Positions 56,812-64,000 of a stretch of DNA of 64,000 bases are shown here, piece by piece. Every line of letters begins with the position of its first letter. Within the stretch, counting starts at the first letter, position 1. The notes under the pieces are model-generated. The model was not told the DNA's origin and made no database searches. It saw only the letters and a program-made list of their open reading frames with translations. A program made the translations under genes and the position numbers. This DNA comes from an uncultured Saprospiraceae bacterium (GTDB taxonomy: Bacteria > Bacteroidota > Bacteroidia > Chitinophagales > Saprospiraceae), in contig CALLPI010000006.1 in assembly GCA_938015595.1 (NCBI GenBank), positions 62,001 to 126,000 on the forward strand, read 5' to 3'.

Positions 56812-59385
56812 ATGACCATCCATAAATCATCCCTGAACACCTCATCAAAGGGATTCCAAGAGGAGCAGGTACTGCACCGCTTGGCGCATTACCTGCCCTC
56901 GCAAACCCCGCTCAAGGACTTCATCCACCACAATTCGCTCCATGCATTTCAGGACATGAAGTTCTACGACGCCATTTTCAAGGCTTCCAAGATGTTTGGC
57001 TACCAGGTGACTTTGCAACTTAATGAGTATCGCAAGTTGTTCAAGATTGGTCGCATTCGTCGCGACATTTTGGAGAAACTCATTGTAGAGCGCAAGGGCG
57101 CCGCTCATCTGGAGCATTGGCTGTTTAAAACCCTGAACCAACGGCACGACTACAACATAGACCCCCGTATCGGACGGCTGCGCGCTTGCTGGAAAGAGGC
57201 CTACCACATAGACCTGGACAATCTGGTACAGCCTCTGCTGTTTCGCATGGTGGTCAGTTATCTGGACCAAGGCATTGCGCTTTGGCACTTCCCCTTTGAA
57301 GACAAGGGGCTACTGGCGGCAGTACGGGAGTTGGAAAAACGGAGTTTGGTCAGTTTCTTTAGAACCCGATACGCCCGCACTCTGCTGATGGACGAAACGC
57401 TCACTTTGAAGCAGTTGCTAAATGTAGTGGTGGGCGAAGAATCCTTCTATGAGCAATATCTTTTTGACCAAGCCTTTGCCCATCGCGGCTGGTCGGGCAT
57501 GGTTGCTACACTGGAGCAGCGCCCCGACACCCTGCTGTACCGAAAGCGCATCACGCTCAGGGAATTCATTATGCTGGAGTTGCTCATGGAGATAGACGCG
57601 CTTGACCATGAGTTGGGCAAGGGGCGCTGGCGGCCGTTAGTGAAGGCTGCTCAGCCGGCATCGCTGGACTTGTTTGCCGATGTACCGCTTACGGAGTTTC
57701 ACGAAGTACTTATGATTTGGCAAGATGCTTTTGAATGGAGCTATTACGATGAGGTACTAGCAGGCTTGCAGCAGCTCAAGGGTTTCAAGACGCAAAAAGA
57801 CCCAGATACCACAGAAGAGAGGGTATTCCAGGCTATCTTTTGCATAGATGAGCGAGAGGACTCGCTGCGGCGGCATATTGAAATGACCCAACCCCGCTGC
57901 GAAACCCTGGGTGCGCCTGGTTTTTTTGGCGTAGAGTTTTTCTTTCAGCCTGCCGGCGGAAAGTTTTACGAAAAGCTATGCCCGGTGTCCGTGACGCCCA
58001 AATACCTGATTAAGGAAAAGGAAGCCAAGGGGCATCGCAAGCGCGAGTTACTCTACACCAAGCGTTCGTACACCTTCATACAGGGCTTTTTATTATCGTT
58101 GTCTTTGGGTTTGTGGGCTGCCGTCAAGTTGTTTTTGGACCTGTTTCGGCCCAAGATGAGCCCGGCCATATCCAACGCCTTTGCACACATGCAAATGGAT
58201 GCGGAGTTAATTATTGAAAACCCCGGACCAGATGCTGTGGAAAACGGGCTGCAAATCGGCTTTACCGTGCCCGAAATGGCTGAGCGGGTAGAGCGCTTGC
58301 TGCGCGGCATTGGATTGGTGCAGCATTTTGCTCCGTTGGTATACGTAGTGGGGCATGGCTCCAGCAGCGCCAACAACCCCCATCACGGGGCGCACGATTG
58401 TGGCGCTTGTAGCGGCCGGCCGGGTTCGGTCAATGCCAGAGTGTTTGCCTTCATGGCCAATCATCCTGAAGTGCGTAATACCCTGTACAGCAGAGGTTTG
58501 CACATTCCAGATACTACGCGATTTGTGGGCGCGTTGCACGATACTGCCGCCGATCAGATAGCCTTCTACGACACGCACTTGCTGCCAGAGGCGTTGCTAC
58601 AATTGCACAAGCGCTGTGCTGATGACTTTGAACGTGCCCTGGACCTCAACGCCAAAGAACGCTCGCGGCGCTTTGCCTCTATCAACACCCGTGCCGACAT
58701 CCGAAAGGTGCGCGAGGCCATCCGGCGCCGCTCAGTGTCTTACTTTGAACCGCGCCCGGAGCTGGGGCACGGCACCAACGCCTTGTGCTTTGTGGGGCAC
58801 CGCAGCCTTACCAAGGGCTTGTTTTTGGACCGCCGCGCCTTTATGAACTCCTATGACTATCGCACCGACCCCGACGGCAAATTCTTGTTGGAAGTAATGA
58901 AACCACTACCGCCAGTGTGTGGAGGTATCAACCTGGAATATTACTTCTCCAGGGTGGACAACTACAAGCTGGGCGCTGGCACTAAACTACCGCACAACGT
59001 GATGGGCCTCATTGGCGTGGCCAACAGCAGCGATGGCGACCTGCGCCCCGGGTTGCCGTTGCAAATGATTGAAGTACACGACCCCATTCGACTGCTTATC
59101 CTGGTAGAGCACTACCCAGAAGTTGTGTTGCGCACCATTCGCCAACAACCCGAGTTGTATAATTGGTTCAAGGATGAGTGGGTGCATCTGGTAGCCATTC
59201 ACCCAGATGACAACACTTTCTATTACTTCACAAACGAGCGCTTCGAACTTTACACGCCACTGAAAGACCGCATAGATACTACGCCTGATATATACGCGCT
59301 CATCGAGCAGGCGCAAGAAATGGAGAGCAACTATATCGTGGACGCCACCAAGGAAAACCTTCCGGTACACATTATCACACATTGA
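56812..59385 (+). CDS. dabA: DabA inorganic-carbon accumulation subunit (UPF0753)
   Basis: DabA is the beta-carbonic-anhydrase-like cytoplasmic subunit of the DAB complex, which hydrates CO2 one way and so accumulates bicarbonate using cation flux through DabB. The 857-residue protein fits family length. The zinc ligands expected from the Halothiobacillus protein (two cysteines, Asp and His) correspond to Cys344 and Asp346 in FCIDERED, His515 in VVGHGSSSANNP, and Cys530 in GAHDCGACSGRPG. Their spacing matches that protein (Asp+2, His to Cys 15). The start HNSLHAFQDMKFYDA is also conserved. It lies 29 bases after sulP and 13 bases before dabB. Confidence 0.93.
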   Translation: MTIHKSSLNTSSKGFQEEQVLHRLAHYLPSQTPLKDFIHHNSLHAFQDMKFYDAIFKASKMFGYQVTLQLNEYRKLFKIGRIRRDILEKLIVERKGAAHLEHWLFKTLNQRHDYNIDPRIGRLRACWKEAYHIDLDNLVQPLLFRMVVSYLDQGIALWHFPFEDKGLLAAVRELEKRSLVSFFRTRYARTLLMDETLTLKQLLNVVVGEESFYEQYLFDQAFAHRGWSGMVATLEQRPDTLLYRKRITLREFIMLELLMEIDALDHELGKGRWRPLVKAAQPASLDLFADVPLTEFHEVLMIWQDAFEWSYYDEVLAGLQQLKGFKTQKDPDTTEERVFQAIFCIDEREDSLRRHIEMTQPRCETLGAPGFFGVEFFFQPAGGKFYEKLCPVSVTPKYLIKEKEAKGHRKRELLYTKRSYTFIQGFLLSLSLGLWAAVKLFLDLFRPKMSPAISNAFAHMQMDAELIIENPGPDAVENGLQIGFTVPEMAERVERLLRGIGLVQHFAPLVYVVGHGSSSANNPHHGAHDCGACSGRPGSVNARVFAFMANHPEVRNTLYSRGLHIPDTTRFVGALHDTAADQIAFYDTHLLPEALLQLHKRCADDFERALDLNAKERSRRFASINTRADIRKVREAIRRRSVSYFEPRPELGHGTNALCFVGHRSLTKGLFLDRRAFMNSYDYRTDPDGKFLLEVMKPLPPVCGGINLEYYFSRVDNYKLGAGTKLPHNVMGLIGVANSSDGDLRPGLPLQMIEVHDPIRLLILVEHYPEVVLRTIRQQPELYNWFKDEWVHLVAIHPDDNTFYYFTNERFELYTPLKDRIDTTPDIYALIEQAQEMESNYIVDATKENLPVHIITH

Positions 59386-59398
59386 AACACTCAATTCC

Positions 59399-61267
59399 AT
59401 GAATCAACTGCTTGCCGTCATTGCCGTATGGCCTTTGCTGGGCTTTGTACTGAGCCTGTTGCCTGGTCACAGGCAGGAGAAGGCCATTTTTGCTGCTGCT
59501 ATTGGCACGGTTATTGTGCACTTCGGATTGCTGATTGTTTGGCTGGTATTTTGGGCCGCCCAGGGATTTGCCCATGCCTATTGGAAGGGATTTGACCTGT
59601 ATGCTACTCGTAGTGCGCACTTCACCATTGACTTTTACTTTGACACCTACACGGCGGTATATCTGTTGGTGACGGTGCTGCTCACTTTTGTCATCATGAT
59701 GTTTAGCCGGTACTACATCCACCGGGAAAAGGGTTACAAGCGCTTTTTCAATAACATCCTGTTCTTTTATTTTGGACTGACCATGGTATTGATAGCTGGC
59801 AACCTGGAGACGCTGCTTATCGGCTGGGAGTTTATCGGGGTTACTTCGTTTTTTCTCATCGCCTTTTATCGGGATCGCTACCTGCCTGTGAAGAATGCCT
59901 TGAAGGTAGTGTCTTTGTACCGTATAGCTGACATATTCATGCTACTGGGCATTTGGCTTTACCACCACTACTTTGAGCACAACGTGAGTTTTTTTGAGTT
60001 GCACAACCTGATGCCCAAGGGCGAGCCTTTGGTGCACGACCATTTTTTTGCAGTGGGCATACCTGCGGCTTTCCTGGTGGCGGCACTGGTCAAGTCGGCC
60101 CAGTTGCCGTTTTCGTCGTGGTTGCCCCGCGCTATGGAAGGGCCAACCTCTTCATCGGCTATTTTCTATAGCTCTTTATCGGTGCACATTGGGGTATTTT
60201 TGCTCATTCGTACCTATCCGCTGTGGCAGGAGCAGGCTTGGTTTGAATATGCGCTTATTGTCATTGGCTTGGCTACCAGCATAGTAACTACCCTTATAGC
60301 GCGGGTGCAAAGCACCGTGAAAACCCAGATAGCCTACTCCTCGATTGCGCAAATAGGCCTAATGATGGTAGAGGTGGCGCTAGGCTGGCACACTTTTGCC
60401 TTGATTCATTTTGCTGGCAACGCCTTTTTGCGCACCTACCAACTGTTGGTATCGCCGTCAGTGCTGAGCTACATGATCCATGACCAGTTCTTTCATTTTT
60501 CGCCGCCGCAGCACCACCTTCGCCCTGGCTTCTGGAACCGAGTGTATTGGTCGATATTTGTATTGAGCATCCGGGAGTGGAACCTGGACAGCATCATGTA
60601 CCGATTGTTGTGGATGCCCCTCAAGCGCTTGGGCAACAGCCTGAACTTCATGACGGCCAGGTATGCCGTATATGTATTTTTGCCATTGTACATATTGGGG
60701 TTAGCAGGGGTAGTATTTAGCCTGGCTATGCCTGGCGTGTTGCTCGCCTGGATGCCTGTTTTGTTAGCGCTCATTAGCCTGCTAATGGTAATCAAGGCTT
60801 TTGTTAAGCGCGAAGAGGCCCACAATGCCTGGGTGTTGGTCATTGTGAGCCAGCTGTTTCTGGCACTGGCTATTGCCTACAACGGGCAGTTCGACCCTGT
60901 GCAGATGATCATGTTTTACAGTGGCATCCTGGTATCGGGCGCGCTGGGGTTCCTGGTTTTCTACTATTTGCGGAAAGCTAAAGAGTCATTAAGTTTAAAG
61001 CGTTTTCAGGGGCATTCCTATGAGCGGCCTCGCTTGTCGGTGGTTTTTCTGATTGCCAGTCTTGGGCTGATAGGTTTCCCCATTACCCCCACTTTTATAG
61101 GCGAAGATCTCATGCTGGGGCATATACACAAAAACCAATATTTGCTCACATTTCTCATCGCTTTGACGCTGATTGTGGCCGGGCTGGCCGTCTTGCGCAT
61201 TTATGCGCGCTTGTTCCTGGGGCCGCATCAGGAAACTTACCATGAGATTGCCTATCGGTCGTCATGA
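59399..61267 (+). CDS. dabB: DabB membrane subunit (NuoL/MrpA-like)
   Basis: DabB is the membrane partner of DabA and resembles the proton-pumping NuoL subunit of complex I; it provides the cation coupling. The 622-residue protein has about 14-16 membrane helices. NuoL-type marks are GWEFIGVTSFFLIAFY (about residues 141-156), KSAQLPFSSWLPRAMEGPTSSSAIFYS (about 235-260) and HFAGNAFLRTYQLLVSPSVL. The last helices end with IVAGLAVLRIYARLFLGPHQ. It starts 13 bases after dabA. No other Nuo gene is nearby, which supports DabB over an Nuo subunit. Confidence 0.93.
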   Translation: MNQLLAVIAVWPLLGFVLSLLPGHRQEKAIFAAAIGTVIVHFGLLIVWLVFWAAQGFAHAYWKGFDLYATRSAHFTIDFYFDTYTAVYLLVTVLLTFVIMMFSRYYIHREKGYKRFFNNILFFYFGLTMVLIAGNLETLLIGWEFIGVTSFFLIAFYRDRYLPVKNALKVVSLYRIADIFMLLGIWLYHHYFEHNVSFFELHNLMPKGEPLVHDHFFAVGIPAAFLVAALVKSAQLPFSSWLPRAMEGPTSSSAIFYSSLSVHIGVFLLIRTYPLWQEQAWFEYALIVIGLATSIVTTLIARVQSTVKTQIAYSSIAQIGLMMVEVALGWHTFALIHFAGNAFLRTYQLLVSPSVLSYMIHDQFFHFSPPQHHLRPGFWNRVYWSIFVLSIREWNLDSIMYRLLWMPLKRLGNSLNFMTARYAVYVFLPLYILGLAGVVFSLAMPGVLLAWMPVLLALISLLMVIKAFVKREEAHNAWVLVIVSQLFLALAIAYNGQFDPVQMIMFYSGILVSGALGFLVFYYLRKAKESLSLKRFQGHSYERPRLSVVFLIASLGLIGFPITPTFIGEDLMLGHIHKNQYLLTFLIALTLIVAGLAVLRIYARLFLGPHQETYHEIAYRSS

Positions 61268-61381
61268 CGACCCAGGGCAGTAGCAGATAAATGCGCTTGT
61301 AGTGAGCTCCCCCGCCTTTTGTCAGCAAACTTTTTGCTGCACTGGTTGTTCTGCTTGCTTAATTTATTTGCCACAAAAGCG

Positions 61382-61822
61382 ATGATAAATTGGAACAAAG
61401 TACTGCAACTGGCCGAGACCGGCAACCTGACCCCGCCGCGTCGCTTGGAAAAGACCGACGCCGAGTGGCGCGCCCAACTCTCTATGGAACAGTATCGCAT
61501 TACCCGTGCGCATGGTACCGAGCGCCCCTGGAGCGGCGAGTACTGCGAAGCTCACGACCCCGGCCTATACGCGTGCGTGTGCTGCGGGGTCGAGTTGTTC
61601 GATTCACGCCAGAAGTTTGACAGTGGTACCGGCTGGCCCTCCTTCAGCCAACCAGCAGCTGAAAATGTCATTCAATACCGCGTGGATACCAGTTTTGGGA
61701 TGAAGCGCGTAGAAGTGTGCTGCAACGTATGCGACGCCCACCTGGGGCATGTCTTTCCTGATGGGCCACCGCCCACGCGGCTCAGGTACTGCATCAACTC
61801 CGCGGCTTTAAAGAAACTTTAA
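61382..61822 (+). CDS. msrB: Peptide-methionine (R)-S-oxide reductase
   Basis: MsrB reduces methionine-R-sulfoxide in proteins. The 146-residue protein has the SelR pattern with two CxxC zinc-binding pairs, [13 protein letters not shown] (about residue 65) and [13 protein letters not shown] (about 108). The core [13 protein letters not shown] and the catalytic cysteine in [13 protein letters not shown] near the C-terminus complete it. No signal peptide is seen, so it is cytoplasmic. The ATG at 61382 fits the family start; the frame opens 63 bases earlier. It begins 114 bases after dabB and is probably a separate transcript. Confidence 0.95.
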   Translation: MINWNKVLQLAETGNLTPPRRLEKTDAEWRAQLSMEQYRITRAHGTERPWSGEYCEAHDPGLYACVCCGVELFDSRQKFDSGTGWPSFSQPAAENVIQYRVDTSFGMKRVEVCCNVCDAHLGHVFPDGPPPTRLRYCINSAALKKL

Positions 61823-61915
61823 CTCTGCCAATGGCGGCCTTGCTTCAATATTCGTCTGATTTTGTACGTTGATTACGTGCCTTTTAAAAGGCGATTCAAA
61901 AACTCAAACCACACT

Positions 61916-62614
61916 ATGCCGAAATACAGCATCTTCCTCTTGACTTTGGCCTTGTGCACCAGCCTCTGGACGCAAGCGCAAACTCCCAAAACAAAAGGCC
62001 AACTGACTACCGCCCAGGAATCGGACCCTCAGGCCAAGGCCATTCTGGATAAGCTACGCAAAAAATACCAGGGCTACCAGTCTTTAGAGCAGGCCTTTAC
62101 CCTCGAAATTGAACTACCCGAACAGAAAAAGGAGGTGCAGCAAGGCAAAATGGCCAAGCAAGGCAAAAAATACCGCGTGGACCTAGCCTCTCAATCTATC
62201 ATCTGCGATGGCGCCTCCCTATGGCTGGTGTTGCATCAAAACAAAGAGGTGCAGATCAACAACCTACCTGACCCCGCTGACGACGAAACCGTTCTGTCGC
62301 CCGAAGCGCTATTCAACTTTTACGAAAAGGGCAAGTTTGTTTATTTTCTGGTCAATGAAACTACGGCGGCCGGAAAAGTCGTGCAGGAGATTGAGTTCAA
62401 ACCCTTAGACAAAAACTCCGAGTACAGCAAGTTCAGACTTACCGTGGAGAAAGCAACCCTCAACGTGCTCAGCATGAAGGCTTTTGGCAAGGACGGCTCG
62501 CGTTATACCCTCAATCTGGGCACGCTCACCCCCAACAAGGCCTTTGCTGCCCAGCACTTCAGTTTCGATAAAGCCAAATACCCTGGCTATCGGGTGGAAG
62601 ACCTGCGTGATTGA
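61916..62614 (+). CDS. LolA-like outer-membrane lipoprotein carrier protein
   Basis: LolA carries lipoproteins across the periplasm from the inner membrane to the outer-membrane receptor. The 232-residue protein has a signal peptide ending QAQT. An N-terminal helix AILDKLRKKYQGYQSLEQAFTLEI follows (about residues 43-65). The LolA-type open barrel shows KKYRVDLASQSIICDGASLWLVLHQNKEVQIN in order. The low similarity to proteobacterial LolA is usual for Bacteroidota. The ATG at 61916 is chosen because the signal peptide begins there. It lies between msrB and the AAA+ gene. Confidence 0.85.
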   Translation: MPKYSIFLLTLALCTSLWTQAQTPKTKGQLTTAQESDPQAKAILDKLRKKYQGYQSLEQAFTLEIELPEQKKEVQQGKMAKQGKKYRVDLASQSIICDGASLWLVLHQNKEVQINNLPDPADDETVLSPEALFNFYEKGKFVYFLVNETTAAGKVVQEIEFKPLDKNSEYSKFRLTVEKATLNVLSMKAFGKDGSRYTLNLGTLTPNKAFAAQHFSFDKAKYPGYRVEDLRD

Positions 62615-62656
62615 GCCGCCCACAAGAAGACTTTTGTAAAAAAATACCCGAGGTAC

Positions 62657-62686
62657 TTGCCAATTGCTGAAACCTGCCTATCTTTA
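62657..62686 (+). promoter_or_regulatory. Promoter of the AAA+ gene
   Basis: TTG at 62657-62659, a 19-base spacer and TATCTTTA at 62679-62686 fit the Bacteroidota promoter with one mismatch at the last base. The ATG lies 24 bases downstream. Confidence 0.5.
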
Positions 62687-62709
62687 TTCTCCATTGTGAA
62701 TGACAGTCT

Positions 62710-64000
62710 ATGGAATTTGAAGAAGGCCTGGGAGCGCCCTCTACCCACAAGTACAAATTTCGCGAACTCAAGGTCTACGCCTCTACCGAGTGGTTGGCTG
62801 ACAATAAGAAAAAGTACCGGCAGGTGTTCGACCGGTATGAGACCAGCTACATCTATGCCGAGTTGTCCTTGTACAACAAGCTCTTTGATGTACAAGACTG
62901 GGAAGCCGACATCCAGCTCAAGTGCTACTCCCTCAAGCGAGGCCGCCGCGAAGTTTGCACCCTTGACCTCAAAAACAAAAAAATTAGCAAGCTCGACCCC
63001 ATTGTATATATCCGCGAAGGCTGGGGCAACAAAACCGAAGGCGCTTTCTGGAAGCGCGGCACCTACTTGTGGGAAGCCTGGGTGGACGGCCAGAAACTCG
63101 GCACCAAGTACTTCTACATCGAAGATGCCGGACGCGAGTTCTTCCAGAGCGGCTCTATGTATGCTGACGTACACACCTTGCGCCTGTACGAAGGCCCCTA
63201 CGACGATGTGCCCGAGTTTGAGCGCACCTATCTCAAACGATTCAGCAGCGAAGAAACCCGCTATGTCTATCTCGAAATCGTGCTGCTTAACGAACTCCTA
63301 GGCCGCCCTTGGCAGTGCGAGCTGTTCGTCAAATTCTACAACGATGCCCGCGAACTCAAAGGCCAGGTAGTGCGCTTGCAGCAAATTGGCAAAAACGACG
63401 AGTACATCCGCCTCACTGCCGGGTGGGGGTCCAACGTCAAAGGCTCCTGGCGCAAAGATCGCTATACCGCCGAACTCGTATTCATGGACCGCCTCATGGC
63501 CGTAGTACCCTTTGAAGTCAGCGACGATATTGAGCCAGGCATCGCCCCAGCCATACTGCCCGACCAGCCGGCGCCTGTAGTGCTGGGTGAGGAAGAGGAT
63601 AACTCCGAAAAGTTTGAAGATGTCATGGCCAAACTGGATTCCCTCATCGGCCTGCACGAAGTCAAAACTCAGGTGCGCAACCATGCTCGCTACATCCAGT
63701 TCTTGCAACTACGCAAGGAAAAAGGCTTCGAAGAACGCGACCAGATCAACGTGCACTCTGTATTCATTGGTAACCCCGGCACCGGTAAAACCACTGTGGC
63801 CAGTATGATGGGCAAGCTCTACAAGAAAATGGGGCTATTGTCCAAAGGCCATGTCACTGAGGTAGACCGCGTAGATCTCGTGGGCGAATACATCGGCCAA
63901 ACTGCCCCCAAAGTCAAAGACGTGATCGAAAAAGCCCGCGGCGGCGTACTCTTCATTGACGAAGCCTACGCCCTGGCTCGCTCCAATGATGACAGCAAGG
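62710..64000 (+). CDS. AAA+ ATPase of the CbbX/SpoVK group, cut by the window end
   Basis: The frame stays open from the ATG at 62710 to the window end, so at least 430 residues are present and the C-terminus is missing. The AAA+ module begins near residue 315 ([21 protein letters not shown]). Walker A is GNPGTGKTT (about residues 354-362), and Walker B is [10 protein letters not shown] (about residues 411-420, Asp417). [23 protein letters not shown] segment between them is typical of the CbbX/SpoVK branch. The N-terminal 300 residues are beta-rich, with many aromatic and charged residues. Two repeated-looking units are seen: [25 protein letters not shown] sequence, and [21 protein letters not shown]. 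No known domain is recognised there. Its cellular role is unknown. Confidence 0.85.
   Translation, partial: MEFEEGLGAPSTHKYKFRELKVYASTEWLADNKKKYRQVFDRYETSYIYAELSLYNKLFDVQDWEADIQLKCYSLKRGRREVCTLDLKNKKISKLDPIVYIREGWGNKTEGAFWKRGTYLWEAWVDGQKLGTKYFYIEDAGREFFQSGSMYADVHTLRLYEGPYDDVPEFERTYLKRFSSEETRYVYLEIVLLNELLGRPWQCELFVKFYNDARELKGQVVRLQQIGKNDEYIRLTAGWGSNVKGSWRKDRYTAELVFMDRLMAVVPFEVSDDIEPGIAPAILPDQPAPVVLGEEEDNSEKFEDVMAKLDSLIGLHEVKTQVRNHARYIQFLQLRKEKGFEERDQINVHSVFIGNPGTGKTTVASMMGKLYKKMGLLSKGHVTEVDRVDLVGEYIGQTAPKVKDVIEKARGGVLFIDEAYALARSNDDSK

Noticed and set aside
59399-61267. dabB as a NuoL subunit of complex I
   Set aside because: It follows dabA directly and no other nuo gene is nearby.

Overview
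The window looks like a chromosomal segment of a Bacteroidota bacterium, possibly a Saprospiria-like or Chitinophagia-like member (inference from gene content; no rRNA is present to place it). The pointers are two SusC/SusD outer-membrane uptake loci, many lipoproteins with Bacteroidota-style lipoboxes, a Bacteroidota-type GlmU-like protein, type B L31, OmpH/PorT-type envelope proteins, start codons without Shine-Dalgarno sequences, and promoters of the Bacteroidota kind (TTG, about 19-21 bases, TAnnTTTG).

Layout. 1-1.7 kb: an exported methyltransferase and pdxJ. 1.7-14.6 kb: two tandem SusC-SusD-lipoprotein trios, each closed by a hairpin terminator, then a redoxin. 14.8-19 kb (minus): a beta-CASP metallo-beta-lactamase protein and a small cluster of a membrane peptide, enoyl-CoA hydratase and a two-repeat secreted protein. 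19.3-21.5 kb: marC, a heavily decayed ATP-grasp pseudogene, a palindromic repeat and an unknown gene. 21.7-26 kb: dnaN, a lipoprotein, nadD, gtrA (minus), L31 and the GlmU-like gene. 26-29.6 kb (minus): a 7TM HD phosphodiesterase overlapping a PduO-type adenosyltransferase, and a LON-domain protein. 29.7-35.3 kb: a very large alpha-2-macroglobulin lipoprotein. Then tRNA-Arg(TCT), truA and a nicotinamidase-like protein lacking its cysteine. 37-45.2 kb (minus): a LolD-type ATPase, zinc-ribbon protein, cytochrome c, OmpH, SerA-like dehydrogenase, secreted protein, alpha/beta hydrolase, lgt, PorT-like barrel, lipoprotein and a membrane protein. 45.4-50 kb: lipB, an unknown gene, thioesterase, a mobA fusion and a PLP decarboxylase. 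50.2-54.5 kb: LMW-PTP (minus), trkA-trkH and a CCG iron-sulfur protein. 54.6-64 kb: a small secreted protein, a SulP-DabA-DabB operon, msrB, lolA-like, and an AAA+ ATPase cut by the window end.

How parts fit together. The two Sus trios probably import two related oligomeric substrates, but no hydrolase or regulator nearby reveals which. SulP, DabA and DabB form a tight operon that looks like an energy-coupled inorganic-carbon uptake module (DabA keeps its four expected zinc ligands) with a second anion transporter attached. TrkA/TrkH form a potassium uptake pair. Lgt, LolA-like and LolD-type proteins serve the lipoprotein load of this genome.

The strongest unexplained signals are a 16-bp-arm palindromic repeat present in at least three intergenic copies, the ATP-grasp pseudogene with five frame changes and an internal stop, the Cys-to-Ser nicotinamidase relative, the P-loop-less domain fused to MobA, the unfamiliar N-terminal half of the AAA+ protein, and two kinds of short degenerate tandem repeats (7-mer and about 10-mer). 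All names come from reading the sequence by eye; no database search was run.
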